64,000 nucleotides of DNA from Zopfochytrium polystomum (taxonomy: Eukaryota; Chytridiomycota; Chytridiomycetes; Chytridiales; Chytridiaceae), in the NCBI GenBank assembly GCA_025765615.1, contig JAIVFJ010000186.1, positions 62,001 through 126,000 of the forward strand. Direction: 5' to 3'. Both the position numbers and the translations under genes were made by a program. This document shows, piece after piece, positions 1-11,841 of this stretch. Each line of letters begins with the position of its first letter. Positions within the stretch are counted from its first letter, which is position 1. The notes beneath the pieces are model-generated. The model was not told the origin of the DNA, did no database searches, and saw nothing but the letters and a program-made list of their open reading frames with translations.

Positions 1-650
1 TAGGGATGAGATTGTTCTCCAAAATTGTCACATATTGCTCAGAGTTCATTGTGCCTTCCACGAAAGCAAACTGCAAGACACCAGACCACGTAATGGCACC
101 CCAAACCATTTGAGATCCGCCGCCAAACTTTTTTGTCAGTTGAATGTGATGATCTTGAAGTGGCGTTCCAGGAGTTCTCCAAGCATACGTCATGTCATCT
201 GATCCCTCCATATTGATCTTTATTCGTCTGACCAAATGACGCGCTTAAAGTCCTCAACTGTCCAGTTTTGATATTGAAGGGCAAACTTGAGCTGAGTGTT
301 TTTGTGTTTTGTTGTCAGGGCCAGCTGTTTCTTCTTCTGTAAACCTTTGAGACCCAACCGCTCGGAGCAAGCGCCTGACTGTCTCAGGTGAGACAGTCTC
401 CCCAGTGTCTTGTTCATGCGTCTGGGCCAGTTGCGCTGTGGTTTTAGCTTCTCCAGATGCGTTTTGCTGAACGCATCAACGTTTTTTGCAGGGAAGAGAT
501 CTTCCTTGGATGTCCAGGCGGAATGTTTTCAATGTCTGGACGCTCCACTGCGCAAATGCAGAAAACAGTACGCATTCCCACCTTCACATTGGCGGCAATT
601 TTGTGACCTGACTGGCCTTGGTCAAGGAGATTTAAGATTTTTTTTTTCAT
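1..650 (-). pseudogene. Tc1-like transposase remnant
   Basis: Two adjacent minus-strand frames carry consecutive parts of one transposase. The 444-650 part is a DNA-binding helix-turn-helix region with a GHPRKI-type linker. The 220-417 part ends in the IWSDE catalytic block, and similarity continues in the same direction to position 1. The frame change between the two parts, and further stops before 220, show that it cannot make a full transposase. The third catalytic acidic residue would lie beyond the window. In Tc1/mariner enzymes these blocks bind the terminal repeats and carry the DDE/D nuclease; here it is a fossil. Confidence 0.6.
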
Positions 651-1028
651 GTGGTATGGGTTTCATGAATTTTTTCCGGAGCTGGATGAATCCAACAGGG
701 CAGGGGTTTGCGCCAACAAACTCTCTTTTATATATCTGCTCAAACTGCGGGGAAAAGTTTGGTGGAAAATTTAGAAGATTGCGATCTGGATGAACATTTT
801 TCTGATGCAAACCCTCAAAATTGTGCCAATGGATCGAGTGAATTTGAATGCTTCAATCTTCCTCTGCTGAGGGCGTGTCGCCGCTTCCCCACTTTGGTAA
901 CACATTTTCATACTATTACCGAGCAAGCACACTGAATTTCAGGAAGAAACCTTCGGTTGTTCACTTTGGAGGGGGTTTGACAGTCAAACGAAAAAAACAT
1001 TGGCACAATTTTGTGAGCCACTGCAAGT
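1..1028 (-). mobile_element. Degenerate Tc1/mariner element, cut by window edge
   Basis: The minus strand from about 650 down to 1 reads as a Tc1-type transposase in pieces: a helix-turn-helix region near 444-650, then the first catalytic-Asp block (IWSDE, near 220-235), then in-frame similarity running off the left edge. The right end is probably near 1000-1028, where the minus strand reads CAGTGGCTCACAAAATTGTG, which resembles a Tc1 terminal inverted repeat. The flanking TA is not intact (TG). The other end lies outside the window, so the element cannot be paired or classified further. The sequence between 650 and 1000 shows no convincing coding. The call rests on the transposase blocks; the right boundary is a guess. 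Confidence 0.6.
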
Positions 1029-1529
1029 GGGTCCACTAAGGTGGTATACCACCAGTGGGACCTTTTTTCACGCTTTGGAAGAAAAATTCGAATCATTTTG
1101 GTATCATTCAGGGCCAAATCGACTGCGCATTCTGGGCCATCATTGGCGTCCATCTCCCTTTACGTGACGGCAGGCAGACGGGACAAATGTAAGAAGAAAA
1201 AAACCGGCAAAATGTCCCAGGTACTGAAAGGGTTACTTTATTATAATTTTTACTTTATTTTTATTGTTTTTTTTTCTGTTTCGGCAAAGCACTCGTCGCG
1301 TGATGTTCTCCTAAACTAAACTTACTGCTTCGAAAAAACAACCACAACTCGTTCAAACAATTTTTTTTTTTCCGACGACCCCCCTCCCCAGGAGCAATTG
1401 AGCAGTCTGATATCAGGACTACAAGTATATACATATAGCAAAGGGGGGCAAAGTCCCCAGACTACAAAAAAAAAAAAAAAAAAAATAATCAAGTTGAAAA
1501 CTTGTTTGTGGCCCCTCCCATTGTTACCA

Positions 1530-1893
1530 ATCCTCAGCAAATCAAAGGAAGCATCAGTGATCTGCAATGCAAGTTCAAATAAATTTTTTCTGTTAAAACC
1601 AAGGATGAAGTAAGATATGCCAAATCAAAGTGGTCGAAGTTGGAAGGTGGGCTGGAGAAAACAGCGTATTCTCAAAGACGCTCGTTTTTGGAGCAAACTG
1701 AAAAACGGCTTAGACATCCCCGTTGAGTGTAAGTCCACACCAATAACAAACCTCATGGGAACATCTCTTTGCAGCAGAGCCACTCACCAAACAAGCATGG
1801 TATTAATCTGCGTTAGGCAATTTTGGCATCTCACAACCAACACACAACTGGATATTGCATTCACAGTAAGCACACTGTCTATGCAATTTAAAT
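1530..1893 (+). mobile_element. Copia-like reverse transcriptase/RNase H scrap
   Basis: The end of one plus frame (about 1800-1890) reads FWHLTTNTQLDIAFTVSTL, which resembles the conserved block at the RT-RNase H junction of Ty1/copia polyproteins (LxYLxxxTRPDIAFAVxxLS). A TP-containing stretch upstream fits the region just before it. Stops break the frame before 1617. No LTRs can be linked to it. It could be a chance resemblance over 20 residues, but the order of blocks fits. It is certainly non-functional. Confidence 0.35.
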
Positions 1894-2170
1894 AGTCCAA
1901 ATCAATTTGACCTTGCAGCTCTGCACAAACTTCCAAGATTCTTAAGAGGGACAGGTTTGTTTAGGTTAGGAACCCCTCTTTTTCGGTTCAGGTCAGCTGT
2001 TTGCGCAAACTGGCAGGTTGCGGTTGGGTTGGGTTTGGGAGTCCCCAGTTTGGGTACAGATGGGAAAGAACCCAAAATATCCAATCCTAGCCAAATCGCC
2101 GAGCCTTTCTGAGAACGTGGCTCGCTCTTTTTCAAGTTTTTTTCTTACTTGACTTATCAAAGTCGTTCTG

Positions 2171-2564
2171 TGTGTAAACAGTCTACTCTGAGTGAGTGAG
2201 TGGAAGGAGGGAATGAAGTGGAGATGTATGTTTGTGGGTGGTCCTTCTCCCCAACTTGGAGAGAAAGAGAAAAAACTCTGTTATGAATTATTGATACATA
2301 ATGATGATATGCACGCTGTAATAGCTGCTAGGCAAGCGTGACTGGCACAGGGTAAAAACCTCTCCTATATTATCTGCTTGAGCAGAGGAGGAGGAAAACT
2401 GTTGACACTGGGTTTCTGTTCCACTTAATACTCAGAGTATTTGCCATCAGCGCAAGCCAGCGCCCAGGTCTGCATTGGCGGTGACTCGCTCTCCCATGGG
2501 CATCGTGAGAACAATAACTGACAGTCACAATAGGTTTGGGTCCGTTTTGTGCCTCTTGCTGCTA
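2171..2564 (+). repeat. LTR-retrotransposon 3' end (PPT plus truncated LTR), copy 1
   Basis: This stretch is closely similar (a few percent mismatches by eye) to 44822-45216. It contains a purine tract near 2257-2278, then an LTR beginning TGTTATGAATT at 2279. Homology stops at about 2564, some 20 bases before the LTR end seen in the other copy. It is therefore a 3'-truncated LTR with a little internal sequence. No coding part of the element precedes it here. The polypurine tract sets the orientation as plus. Confidence 0.8.
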
Positions 2565-2903
2565 TGCTGCCAACCATGACTGGCACTGTGAAAAATTTTG
2601 AAAATTGCAATGTTCTCGGTGGATTGCCATAAAAAAATTCCTAAACCCCATCCTTAACTTTTCAACACTGTACAGTGGGGGGAAAAAGTCTTCAGACGCC
2701 TTGTCAAAACCGCCTCGTCCTCCTGCCACCACCACCTGATCTGCGGCTCCCGCCGTGTCAGGAACATGGCAGGACAGGACAAGGCAGACAAGGAACTGAG
2801 AGGAGTGATGATTGTATTGGAAACAATAATTCACTTGAGGGATGGGACAGGTCCCCCATCCCCCTTTTATACCTTTTGAGAGTGTTCCTTGTCAAGACTC
2901 AAA

Positions 2904-3051
2904 GAAAGTTCCAGAAAGAGCAATTAGTAATACAATGATACCAATGATACCAATGACAACAAGACAAGTCAGGAAAGAAAAGAAGGTTCCAGAAGGTTCC
3001 ACAAGGTTCCATGAAGGAAAGTTCTAGAAGGTTCCAGAGGTTCCAGAAGGT
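2904..3051 (+). promoter_or_regulatory. Heat-shock-element-like GAA/TTC array in transposon leader
   Basis: A perfect three-unit array GAA-nn-TTC-nn-GAA sits at 2904-2916. A longer array at 2982-3051 repeats GAAGGTTCCAGAAGGTTCC with further TTC and GAA units at 5-base phase. Alternating GAA and TTC at this spacing is the classic binding site for the trimeric heat-shock factor. It lies in the untranslated leader just upstream of the transposase. The alternative is a simple GGTTCCAGAA tandem repeat with no regulatory role. The separate perfect array at 2904 argues mildly for function. Confidence 0.5.
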
Positions 3052-3102
3052 GATTCATAACACGCCGCCATCACCGTCCCCAAGATCACGTCCAAATTCA
3101 GC

Positions 3103-4162
3103 GTGGAGAAACAGCATCACACAAAGCATGATGCTGCAACATGCAAGACAGTTGTCAACTTGCATGAGAAGGGATGGAGCATTCGCAGGATCAGCGACTT
3201 CGTTCCAATCAAGCGATCAATCGCCCATAGTATCATACAACGTTTTGACAAGACAGGAAGCCTGGTGGATCTCCTGTGCAGCGGACGGCCAAAAAGATCT
3301 CAGTCTATGATCTATGATATCTGGCTTGGGCAACAAAAGGCTCTGCAGAGAATCGTCGCTGTTCGTTACGGGACATCTCAAATATTGTGAATTCAGCCTG
3401 ATCTTCTCCAGTTTCAACCAGAACCATTCGGAAGTACTTGCACCAGCTTGGAATTCACAGCTGTATTTCAAAGAAGAGGCCTCATTTGTTTCTGAAGCAT
3501 CGAGCAAGACGCCTGGCATTTGCTTGCAAGCATAAGGACTGGACTGCCAAGGATTGGGCCAAAGTTATCTGGACTGACGAGGCAACTTTTGAAACTGGGA
3601 AGCAGGGCAAGATCTGTGTACGGAGGAGAGCTGGGGAAAGTATGATGAAAGAGTGCTTGCAAGGTTCATACAATAGCGGTCAGGAATCTTTCTCTATTTG
3701 GGGTTGTTTCATGGGTTTGAACCCAGGATGCTTTTCATTCATTAACGGCAGACTCAACTCATCCAAGTATCTTGACATTCTGGATGTGGAGTTTGAGGGT
3801 TTCCTGGACTATATGGATATAAAAATGGACTACCACCAGGACGTGACTGCCAATATCATCTATCAGCAAGACAATGCACCAGCTCACAAAGCAGTGAAAG
3901 TGGGGCAATGGCTTCAGAAACGTGGATTGAAAGTTCTGGACTGGCCTGCACAAAGCCCGGATCTAAACCCAATTGAGCATCTCTGGGAGCACCTGAAACT
4001 AACAGTGCAAAAGGATCGCCCCTCAGGAATTCCAGCGTTGAAAACTCAGTTGCAAGCGCATGGAGCAAAATATCCCCTTTTTTCCTTCAACATTTAGGTG
4101 AAAGTATGCCAAGGAGAATCAAGGCTGTTATCAAAAACAAAGGTGGTTCTACCAAATATTGA
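3103..4162 (+). pseudogene. Tc1 transposase (DD34E), frameshifted
   Basis: In order: an N-terminal helix-turn-helix region (about 3103-3300); the first catalytic Asp in the block IWTDEATF (about 3570); the second Asp in QQDNAPAH (about 3870); and the Glu in DLNPIEHLWEHL, 34 residues after the second Asp. That spacing defines the DD34E Tc1 group. The product would cut and paste the element at TA sites. The reading frame changes at least twice between 3300 and 3440, and again near 4045, where similarity continues in another frame to a stop at 4160-4162. The catalytic core lies in one open stretch (3438-4097), so decay looks modest. No spliceosomal explanation fits all the frame changes. Confidence 0.88.
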
Positions 4163-4291
4163 GGAAGCTGCCCCTTACACACATTTTACTGTTCCAACTT
4201 TTTTTTTGGAAAGTGCGAATAAAAGTGTTTGAACTGGTGCCTTTTTTTTAATTTTGTCCAAGTGTCTGAAGACTTTCTTCCCCTGGCTGTA

Positions 4292-5401
4292 CACTCTCCA
4301 ACCTGGAGGTGAGAATCTGTAACTTGACAGTTAAAGGACTCATACAGATGAACGGAAGAGTAAGAACCCTAATCACAAACATGCATATAAAACAGAGGGG
4401 AAGCATTCGAAATTGAAGGAGAAGCACTGACAAAGGGAAAGCACATGTGTTCGGAGGGAGAATAAAGTGACAACAGCTCAACGACAGCAAACAAGAGGAG
4501 AACAGAAGAGGTCAGAAAGATGAGAAAGAATAGAATCAACAATGAAACAGCAGAGTTCCAGGTGAATGGCAAATCTCAATAAACAGGCCTCTTCTTAACT
4601 GATCCTCACCAGAGTTCAGTTAGAAATTTGGACCCTCTATCTTAAGATTCTAAACTGTAAATGTAACAGGAGGCTAAGACATTCAGAAATACTTTTATTA
4701 AGATAACAATTTCGCATTCTATTAATACTTTAAACGTTACTTGCATGTTTCGTTTCCCACCCCTTCCTGTTAATCGGTATTTGGTTTGCGCCATCGGTTT
4801 AATTATTTTTTTTTTTTTGTTGTTTTGGTCCAGATCGGCGAAATTTCTGTTGATGATGTTCTCTTTTTGAATTCAAAACCGAAGTGGCCCAATAAAATGC
4901 GGTGTGTGAAACAAGAAGATTCCTGGCGGAGACGAGAGGGACAGACAGACAGACAGACAGAGACGTAGAGACAGGCAGACAGACAGACAGACAGGCAAGG
5001 AAACAGATGGAGGCCGCACCTGAAAGCTCATCGATCCATGAGGCATTTTTCTTTGACAATACTTGAGGTGCGGGGGTTGAAGGGCAGACGGAGAGAGAGA
5101 GGGAACAAGAGAGAAAACGAGAGAAAAAGAAAATGACCGAAATAGAGATGGAGACAGCGATGGAGACAGACAGCAAGAAGGAACTATTAAATTTTTTTTC
5201 TCGATTTGTTACCAATCTCAAACAATAACATTCTCCGCTCTCTCTCTCCCTGTCTCTTTCTCTCCCTCCCTCTCTTACTATCTCTCTCGTTCTCTCTCTC
5301 TCTCCCTCTCTCACTCTCCGTTTTTTCTTTCTTCTTTCGACCGAACCAACCAACCAACCAACGAACCAGCCAAACAACAACAAAGAAAAGAAAAAAAAAA
5401 G
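4292..5401. other. Spacer with GACA and CT/GA microsatellites
   Basis: No gene was recognised. The spacer holds a (GACA)n/(CAGA)n microsatellite at about 4940-4996 and a pyrimidine-rich tract of TCTC repeats at about 5237-5330. The tract immediately precedes the Cdc4-like gene and is probably its promoter or 5' untranslated region. A short CCAA repeat run sits at about 5343-5365. Long frames here are translations of these repeats. Confidence 0.6.
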
Positions 5402-8400
5402 ATGATGCCGACGAAGCAGCAGCAGCAGCACCAGCAGCTTCGGGCCGCTGCCGCCATGTCAGCAGGTGTCGTTGCAGCCGCCAGCACCAGCAGCAGCACC
5501 ACCAGCAGCAGCACCGGCACCCCCCCCACACACTTGCCCGCATATCATCTCCCGACCGCCACCACCACCACTACCACCACTACCACCACGACCACTATCA
5601 CTCCGGTGACGGCTGCCTCCTCCGCACCTGCTTCTGCCTCGTCGTCGTCGTCGTCGTCGTCGTCGGCGTTAGCTACCGCCACAGCCGGCACTGCGGCCGC
5701 TGCGGCCGCTGCGTCGTCGTCCTCGGCTGCGACTGCCTTCGCCGCCCCACATCCCCACCACGGGCTGATGACTTCGCAGTCGCACAGCATCTACAACAGC
5801 AACAGCAACAGCAACAACAGTAACAACAATAGCAACATAAGCAACTCTTCTCCGCAGATGCACTCATTGCTCCAGCAGCGGTTGCTTCAGCTCTCTCCGC
5901 CTCCTGGGATGGCGGGGCCAGCGATTTTGTCCACCACCACGTCGTCTTCCTCTTCCTCGACTTCCTCCAGCCGTCACTCCCCCGCCCGATCTCCACTCCC
6001 CAGCACCACCGGCCACTCTCGCTCTCACTCCCACTCCCATCCTCTCTTCAACCATATCCAGCACAATCTGCCTCACGGCGGCGTGAATCACTCGAGCTCT
6101 GGTAGCTCAAGCAGCCACAGCCCGCTGCTGTCGCAGTCCCCTCATCTCCAGCATCACCTTGTCCGCCGAAAACCCACCGCTGCTTTGTTCTCTCTCGAAC
6201 CTCTCTCAAACACCAGGGTGAGGAAAACCATTTCTCTTCGTTGATGCTAGTTGCTTTAGTGTGCGTGCACTTTTTGGCCCTCGCGCCAACACACCTGGGC
6301 TGTAGGGCGTGGTCCTTTTGTGATTGGGGGTGTGGTGTGGTGACGTTTCCTTGTTCCTCATCAACAGACAATACTAACAATCTGAACCCCAACCAAACCT
6401 CCCCTCCACAACATAGACTGTCGTCACAACCCTCTCAACTAGCCTGCTGGACCTCCCCTTTGCTGCGACAAAATCTCCAGCAATCGCAGAAACGGGATTT
6501 TCCAAGGAATACCCCCTGGCGAATACCCCAACCCCCCCCGCTTTGAAAAAGTTCTGCTTTGACCTGGACGGCACTCCGACGCACTTCCGCGAACTGGATC
6601 CCCGCGAACCGGAGTCCCAGGTTAGAACCTCCTTGCACTCCACACCCCAAGGCGCTTCTTGGTGCTTACCCAAAGCCGTCATTTCTTCGTCCCTTGCTGT
6701 TTTCCTATACCTCAAAGCAGAGTATCGGCGAAGTGGGCGTTCCGTCTAAACGGTTGTTTGGTTCGCACAAGTCCTCCCGGAAACGAGCTAGGGAATGGAA
6801 CGGAGGCTGGTCTGGCAAGGCCGCATCGTGCGAGTCGGGCGATGAGCTCCGATCTCCAGACTCGTCGGTCACGACTATCGGACGGAATTTGGGCGCTCGT
6901 CCAGCACCGCTCACCCCTTTTTCAGATGTGGAGTCATCTCGGTTCCGTTTTCTCCATCCCAGCTCGCTTGAAATTGGGGACGACACCCGCGGCTCCGCTA
7001 ATCTGCCAAGCCCCACGATGTCACCTACTGTCTCTGGATCGCACATTGACTACCAGGCGCAAGTGTCCTCCTCGGCCACCCCCCCAAAGCTGCCAACTCT
7101 TCAAAAGAGCACTGCCGCGAACGGTGCTCCATCGTCGACCCCCATCTCAAAGGCTGACCGCGCGGCCGATGCTACCTTTGTGCAGTCAGAGCTGGTGTAC
7201 CCAAGTCAGATTGCTCTGCTGTCAGATCTCCCTTCGATGGTGTCAAGCTTTGATGAAATGCCCCACCAACTTCAGTCGTTTGTCATCCTCGAGCTATTGA
7301 AGCGCTGTCCTTCTTCAACACTGCAGTTTGTGTCGTCTCTTGTTGTTCCGACCCTGAAACGTGACTTCATTGCCCTATTGCCCATTGAGCTGAGCTACCA
7401 GGTTTTGAGCTACCTCGATTTGAAGTCACTGGGTCGGTGCTCAGCAGTTTCATCTGTCTGGAAGCATGTCCTTGAAGCCGAGGGGTGCGAAGTTGCGGTG
7501 TGGAAGCAGAGACTCATTGCTGAGCAATGGTACAACGAAAAGGAGGTTCGACGTGAGGTTGCGGTTTTTTTCGCCGCCGATCCAATCAAGAGAGCCGCAT
7601 ACGTTTCTCTTTTGGAAAGGCTTTCCGACAGACATTCCTCTCCGCTTGTATCGAAGCTGATCGATGTCGAGAACGCGATGGACACAAGCCCAAGTGGAGC
7701 TGCTTCGAGCGGGCCACTACGACCAATCTCTCCACCCCCTTTGCTTGACGAAGTGTCTGATAGCCTACTAAAGCCGCAAAGCCGGAGCCTCTATCGCAGC
7801 TGCACCCCGTTGAATTCTGGCACCGGCTCGGAGGTGGCACGCCTTGTGTACAAGGTCAACAAGGCCGTCTTGAATCGTGCCGCAGCCCTTGTTCCCAATC
7901 TGTACAAGAATCTCGTCCGCCGACATCACAAAACTCGGTCGAATTGGCTTAACGGGCGGTACAAAACCATCTCCTTCCCAGGACATGGAAATAATGTCGT
8001 TACTTGCTTGCAGTTCGACGACGACAAAATTGTATCCGGGTGAGTAAACTTTTTTTCATGGAAAACGCCGATCTGTTTTGTTGAGATTCTAATGCGGATG
8101 TTTGCGTATAGGTCGGATGACATGACTATTCACATTTATGAGACAAATACCGGTCGACTTCGCAAGAAACTGGTTGGCCACGAAGGCGGAGTCTGGGCCT
8201 TGCAGTATTGGGAAGACTCTCTCGTGTCGGGTTCCACTGACCGAAGCGTCAGAGTATGGGACATGGACACTGGCCTTTGCACGCATGTTTTCGATGGCCA
8301 CACCTCGACGGTTAGATGTTTAATGGTCGTGCCACCTGCGGATGACGCGGACGAGCGCCCGAGCAGCACCATATCCAGTCCGACAATGGCCCAGCTCTTG

Positions 8401-10485
8401 GAAGAAGCTGCCACCTCCGGGAAAGTGGAACTTCCATTCCCGATCATTGTTACTGGCTCAAGGGATGCGACCCTTCGAGTATGGCGCCTGCCAAACCCAA
8501 AAGTCGATCCACCGTACCAAGGCTCCTCTGCCGGCCCCAACCCTTACTTTATGCATGCACTTAACGGCCACTCGGCTAGTGTGCGTGCTATCGCTGGTCA
8601 TGGCCGTGTCCTCATATCTGGATCTTACGATTGCACCGTCAGGATGTGGGACCTTGTCTCCGGCGAGTGTGTTAGAGTATTTTTAGGGCATCGCGAAAGG
8701 GTTTACAGCGTTGGTTACTGCCATGAGCTGGAACGTGCAGTCAGTGGAAGTCTGGATGCCTCTGTGCGGGTTTGGTGCACAAAAACCGGCGCTGCTCTGT
8801 TCAACCTGGAGGGTGAGTAGGCTTGCCTTTTTTTTCGATGATACGAGCAAGCGCCAACTCTTTTTTGTTTGCTTTATTACCTTTAAGGCCACACCTCGCT
8901 GGTCGGATTGCTGGAACTGTCTCCAAAGTACCTAGTTTCAGCTGCAGCGGACACCACTTTGCGAGTTTGGTCACCAACGACAGGGCAATGCCTAGCAACG
9001 CTGAATGGCCACACGGCTCCGATTACATGCCTGCACCACGACCCAACCCTCAACAGAATTGTATCGGGGTCAGAGGGAGGCGTGAAGGTCTGGGAACTTT
9101 CCTCCGCTGACCCCGGAGGTTCCGGTGTCATCGATTCACACCCTGTCATGAACAACAGCTCCACGTCTTCAGCCAGTTCTTGGGGCCCTGGATTTGCGTT
9201 TACTCAGGGACCTAACGGCCCACAACCCGTTTACGGCCATTTCCTTCGGGATATTGTGACGAACACAGCAGGCGTGTGGCGGGTGCGCATGGACGAACGT
9301 CGGCTGGTGACAGCCATGCAGCGTGAGGGTCAAGCGACCTGGTTTGAGGTACTTGACTTTGGGACAGATATCGAACCAGGCACTCGGGTCGAAGGACCTG
9401 GTGACGGTGGAGGCGGAAGCATCAACGGCAGCGCTGACATGGACGATGGTGGTGAGGGAGTCGGTGGAGCGCCTGGCTCGGGTGCGAACCCACCTCCAGC
9501 TGGCGAAGACGATGGTCGCGGACCGGTTGTCGGGCCCGCTCCAGGTGGCGGAAACGGTAGTAATGGCAGCGTTGGGGACAGATCCTCTCAAACTGTACGA
9601 TCCAGAAGTGGGAACCCGGACGGCACTCAATCTCGACGGAGCACGCGAACCAATCGGCAGCTCGACCTTCAAGGTACCGCCTCTGCCGCACGAGATGCGG
9701 CGGAAACCAGCAGTGCCAGCATCTTCGTGGATCTTCCCACGACCACTGGTGGCGGCAGCAGCAGCAGCAGCAGCAGCCACCGGCCCAGCGGCAGCAACTC
9801 GGCGCTTCCTTTGACTCTGGGGACGACAGCAGCGCATAATGAAGGAACTTGGACATTCCCCGCGCCCAGTGCGAGGCACGCGACAGCGGAGAACAGTTCT
9901 CATCGTCATCACCATCTCCACCACTCCCACTTCAGCCACCGGGAAACGCATCGGCCGACGGTATCCCAGCCACACGCTCAAGCACATCACCATCCGCAGA
10001 CCCAGATGCACCACTCTTCATTTACACCATCCGCTTGGACGTACCGTCCTCCTCAACAACCCGCCGAGAGTTCGCGCGATTCTGTGCATCACCATCTGCC
10101 ACTCCAACAGCAGCAGCCGCACAGGTCGTCTCTTTTTCTTCCTGCGGAATCGTCCTCCGCGGCGAGTGCCAGTGCTTTTCGCTCTTTTCTGAGTGCGACG
10201 ACACAAGGAGCACGACCGGGATTGTCACCGGTGCCTTATGGGTTCTCTGCGATGGGCGGTCGCGGTGGCGTTGGCACAAGCAGCGGCAGCACCACACGCC
10301 GAACTGTAGGGGCCTCGATTGGGTCGACGGTCTCTCCCTCGGTTGGCACGGGATTCTCCCTCGCGGTACCGGCACCGATGCCGCCTGTAGAGGGCTTTCC
10401 CGCCGGGTCTTCGGTGTCTCGCTTGAACGTCGGCTGGATGAGCAACAGGTCGCAACGAACAGAAGAAGGCACCGACGGGATGTGA
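5402..10485 (+). CDS. CDC4: Cdc4/FBXW7-like F-box and WD40-repeat protein (SCF substrate receptor)
   Basis: Predicted exons: 5402-6217, 6417-6620, 6721-8039, 8112-8812, 8888-10485 (1545 aa); all junctions keep frame with GT-AG introns. The N-terminus (1-270) is Gln/Ala/Ser/Thr/His-rich. An F-box lies near residues 557-592 (IALLPIELSYQVLSYLDLKS), which would bind Skp1. About seven WD40 repeats follow (roughly 758-1087), with units such as SGSTDRSVRVWD and SGSYDCTVRMWD. These form the propeller that reads phosphodegrons in Cdc4/FBXW7. A disordered tail of about 450 residues, rich in Gly, Ser and His, follows. The inferred role is substrate recognition in an SCF ubiquitin ligase acting on cell-cycle proteins. 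Cdc4 family members are usually 700-1000 aa, so the excess is low-complexity sequence. The ATG at 5402 was chosen as the first in frame after the pyrimidine tract; an initiation site within the repeat-rich region is possible. Confidence 0.88.
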
Positions 10486-11558
10486 AGCAACCATATATCA
10501 GCTCAAGATTCCACCGTAACCCCCTCGCGTGCCCTATTCCAGTTAATCTCTTTGTTTTTTTTTCCTCGCCTTTTTTTTCTTCGGGGTGATTACGAATTAG
10601 TCACGCTTTCCTGGCCGCTCAGCGGGCAGTACTTCTGTCTGGAAAAATGACTACCGGGCTGAGGACTGACCGCACTAGTGCTTGAAGTGGAGTGGGCGTA
10701 TCATTATTTTTAATCCTTTTGCTTTCCCGTCCCCCTACACATTCCCCTTTTTTTTTCTCTTGATCTTTTTCGTTGTTCCCTCCTCCTTGGTCGGTATATT
10801 CTTTTTATTCGCAGACTCGATGCCGGTTTTTTTCTGCCCCCCTCACTTTTGTTTTTTTTTTTTGTTTCTTGGTTGGATGTCAACGTGCTCGAAAAGAGTT
10901 GTCGCGCGAGAGGTCGCTCCGCTTTTATTGCGTCTGCACGGAGCTTGTTGCTGTTTTTCTTTCTTCCGTTGCTTTCTGCTTTTCTCCTCTTCCTCCGCTC
11001 TCTCGCCGTCCTCTGGGTCTCGCACGTCCCCCACACCTCACCCCGTTCTTTTGGATGGATTCCAACACCACGCGCGGGCGGGATGGGTTCCTGCACTTAT
11101 CCCTTCTCGTCGGCCAGTATTTTTGCTCCGTTGCTAGCACCCACGCCAGTCTTTTTGTTCTCTCGCTTTTTCTTCTTTCTTGTTCTTCTTTCTTCTTCGT
11201 TCTTCACGATTCCCTCGTCCACTCCCGCTCTCTCTCTCGTTGTCCTCTCAGCTTGTTCCTTTTTTCTCTTTCCCCTGCCCCACCCTCCTTTGGTTTTTCT
11301 TCTTCTTCTTTTTTGTTTCCCTCTCTCCCAATGGAATGGGCGTGCGTGCTCTCGAGGCGGTAGTTTGCTGTTTGTGGGTAGGTGGGGGTGTGTCTCGTTG
11401 GTTGTGGTGTTGGGAGGATTGAGTCGAGGCAGGGGGGTGAAATCACGGATGCCACGACGAGGGGGGCATTTAGACGGCACACGGCACGGCAAATACATAC
11501 TTTTTAATGCAAGCTGGCGTTTGCTGTTAGTTGCTTGGAAGTGAGTGAGTGAGTGTCG

Positions 11559-11596
<38 letters not shown>

Positions 11597-11841
11597 TGAG
11601 GTGAGGTGTGGAGACAATCCTTTCCCACCAATTCTCATTTTCTTGTTCAGTTTTTTTTTTTTTTTTTGTTTTTCTGATTCTCGCTTGAACATATACCCAT
11701 CCACCCCGCTTTCGCTTCACTTCGTCGAGCAGCCTCGCCCCCGCCCCCGCCTCCTCTCTCTCCAACCCCCTCGAAACAGAGATAGATCGATAGGTAGATC
11801 GATCAGAGGTGCGGTAGAAAAAAAAAGAAGGAAAAACTCGT
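10486..11841. other. Spacer, T/C-rich, with (GT)n
   Basis: No gene is supported. The first ~200 bases are presumably the 3' untranslated region of the Cdc4-like gene. From about 10730 to 11340 the plus strand is a long T/C-rich stretch that gives open but low-complexity frames on both strands. A (GT)n run lies at 11558-11595. The bases just before 11842 are purine-rich and may be the leader of the next gene. Confidence 0.6.

Larger units (their letters stand above)
2671..4291 (+). mobile_element. Tc1-like DNA transposon with both terminal inverted repeats
   Basis: The left end starts TACAGTGGGGGGAAAAAGTC and the right end, read on the minus strand, starts TACAGCCAGGGGAAGAAAGT. About 33 bases of terminal inverted repeat match with few differences. 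Each end has a TA, the usual Tc1/mariner target duplication. Total length about 1.6 kb is normal for the family. It contains one transposase pseudogene in plus orientation and a GAA/TTC repeat array in the 5' leader. Length, repeats, TA sites and the DD34E transposase agree, so the element call is firm. The interior is damaged, so movement would need an enzyme from elsewhere. Confidence 0.93.

Noticed and set aside
2005..2045. GGTTGGGTTGGGTTTGGG resembling telomeric repeats
   Set aside because: Too short and irregular, and located inside transposon debris; no array.
10710..11544. Long frames on both strands in the T/C-rich spacer before the MYCBPAP-like gene
   Set aside because: The translations are Phe/Ser/Leu or Lys/Arg/Glu low complexity produced by the pyrimidine-rich tract; no start context or conserved block.
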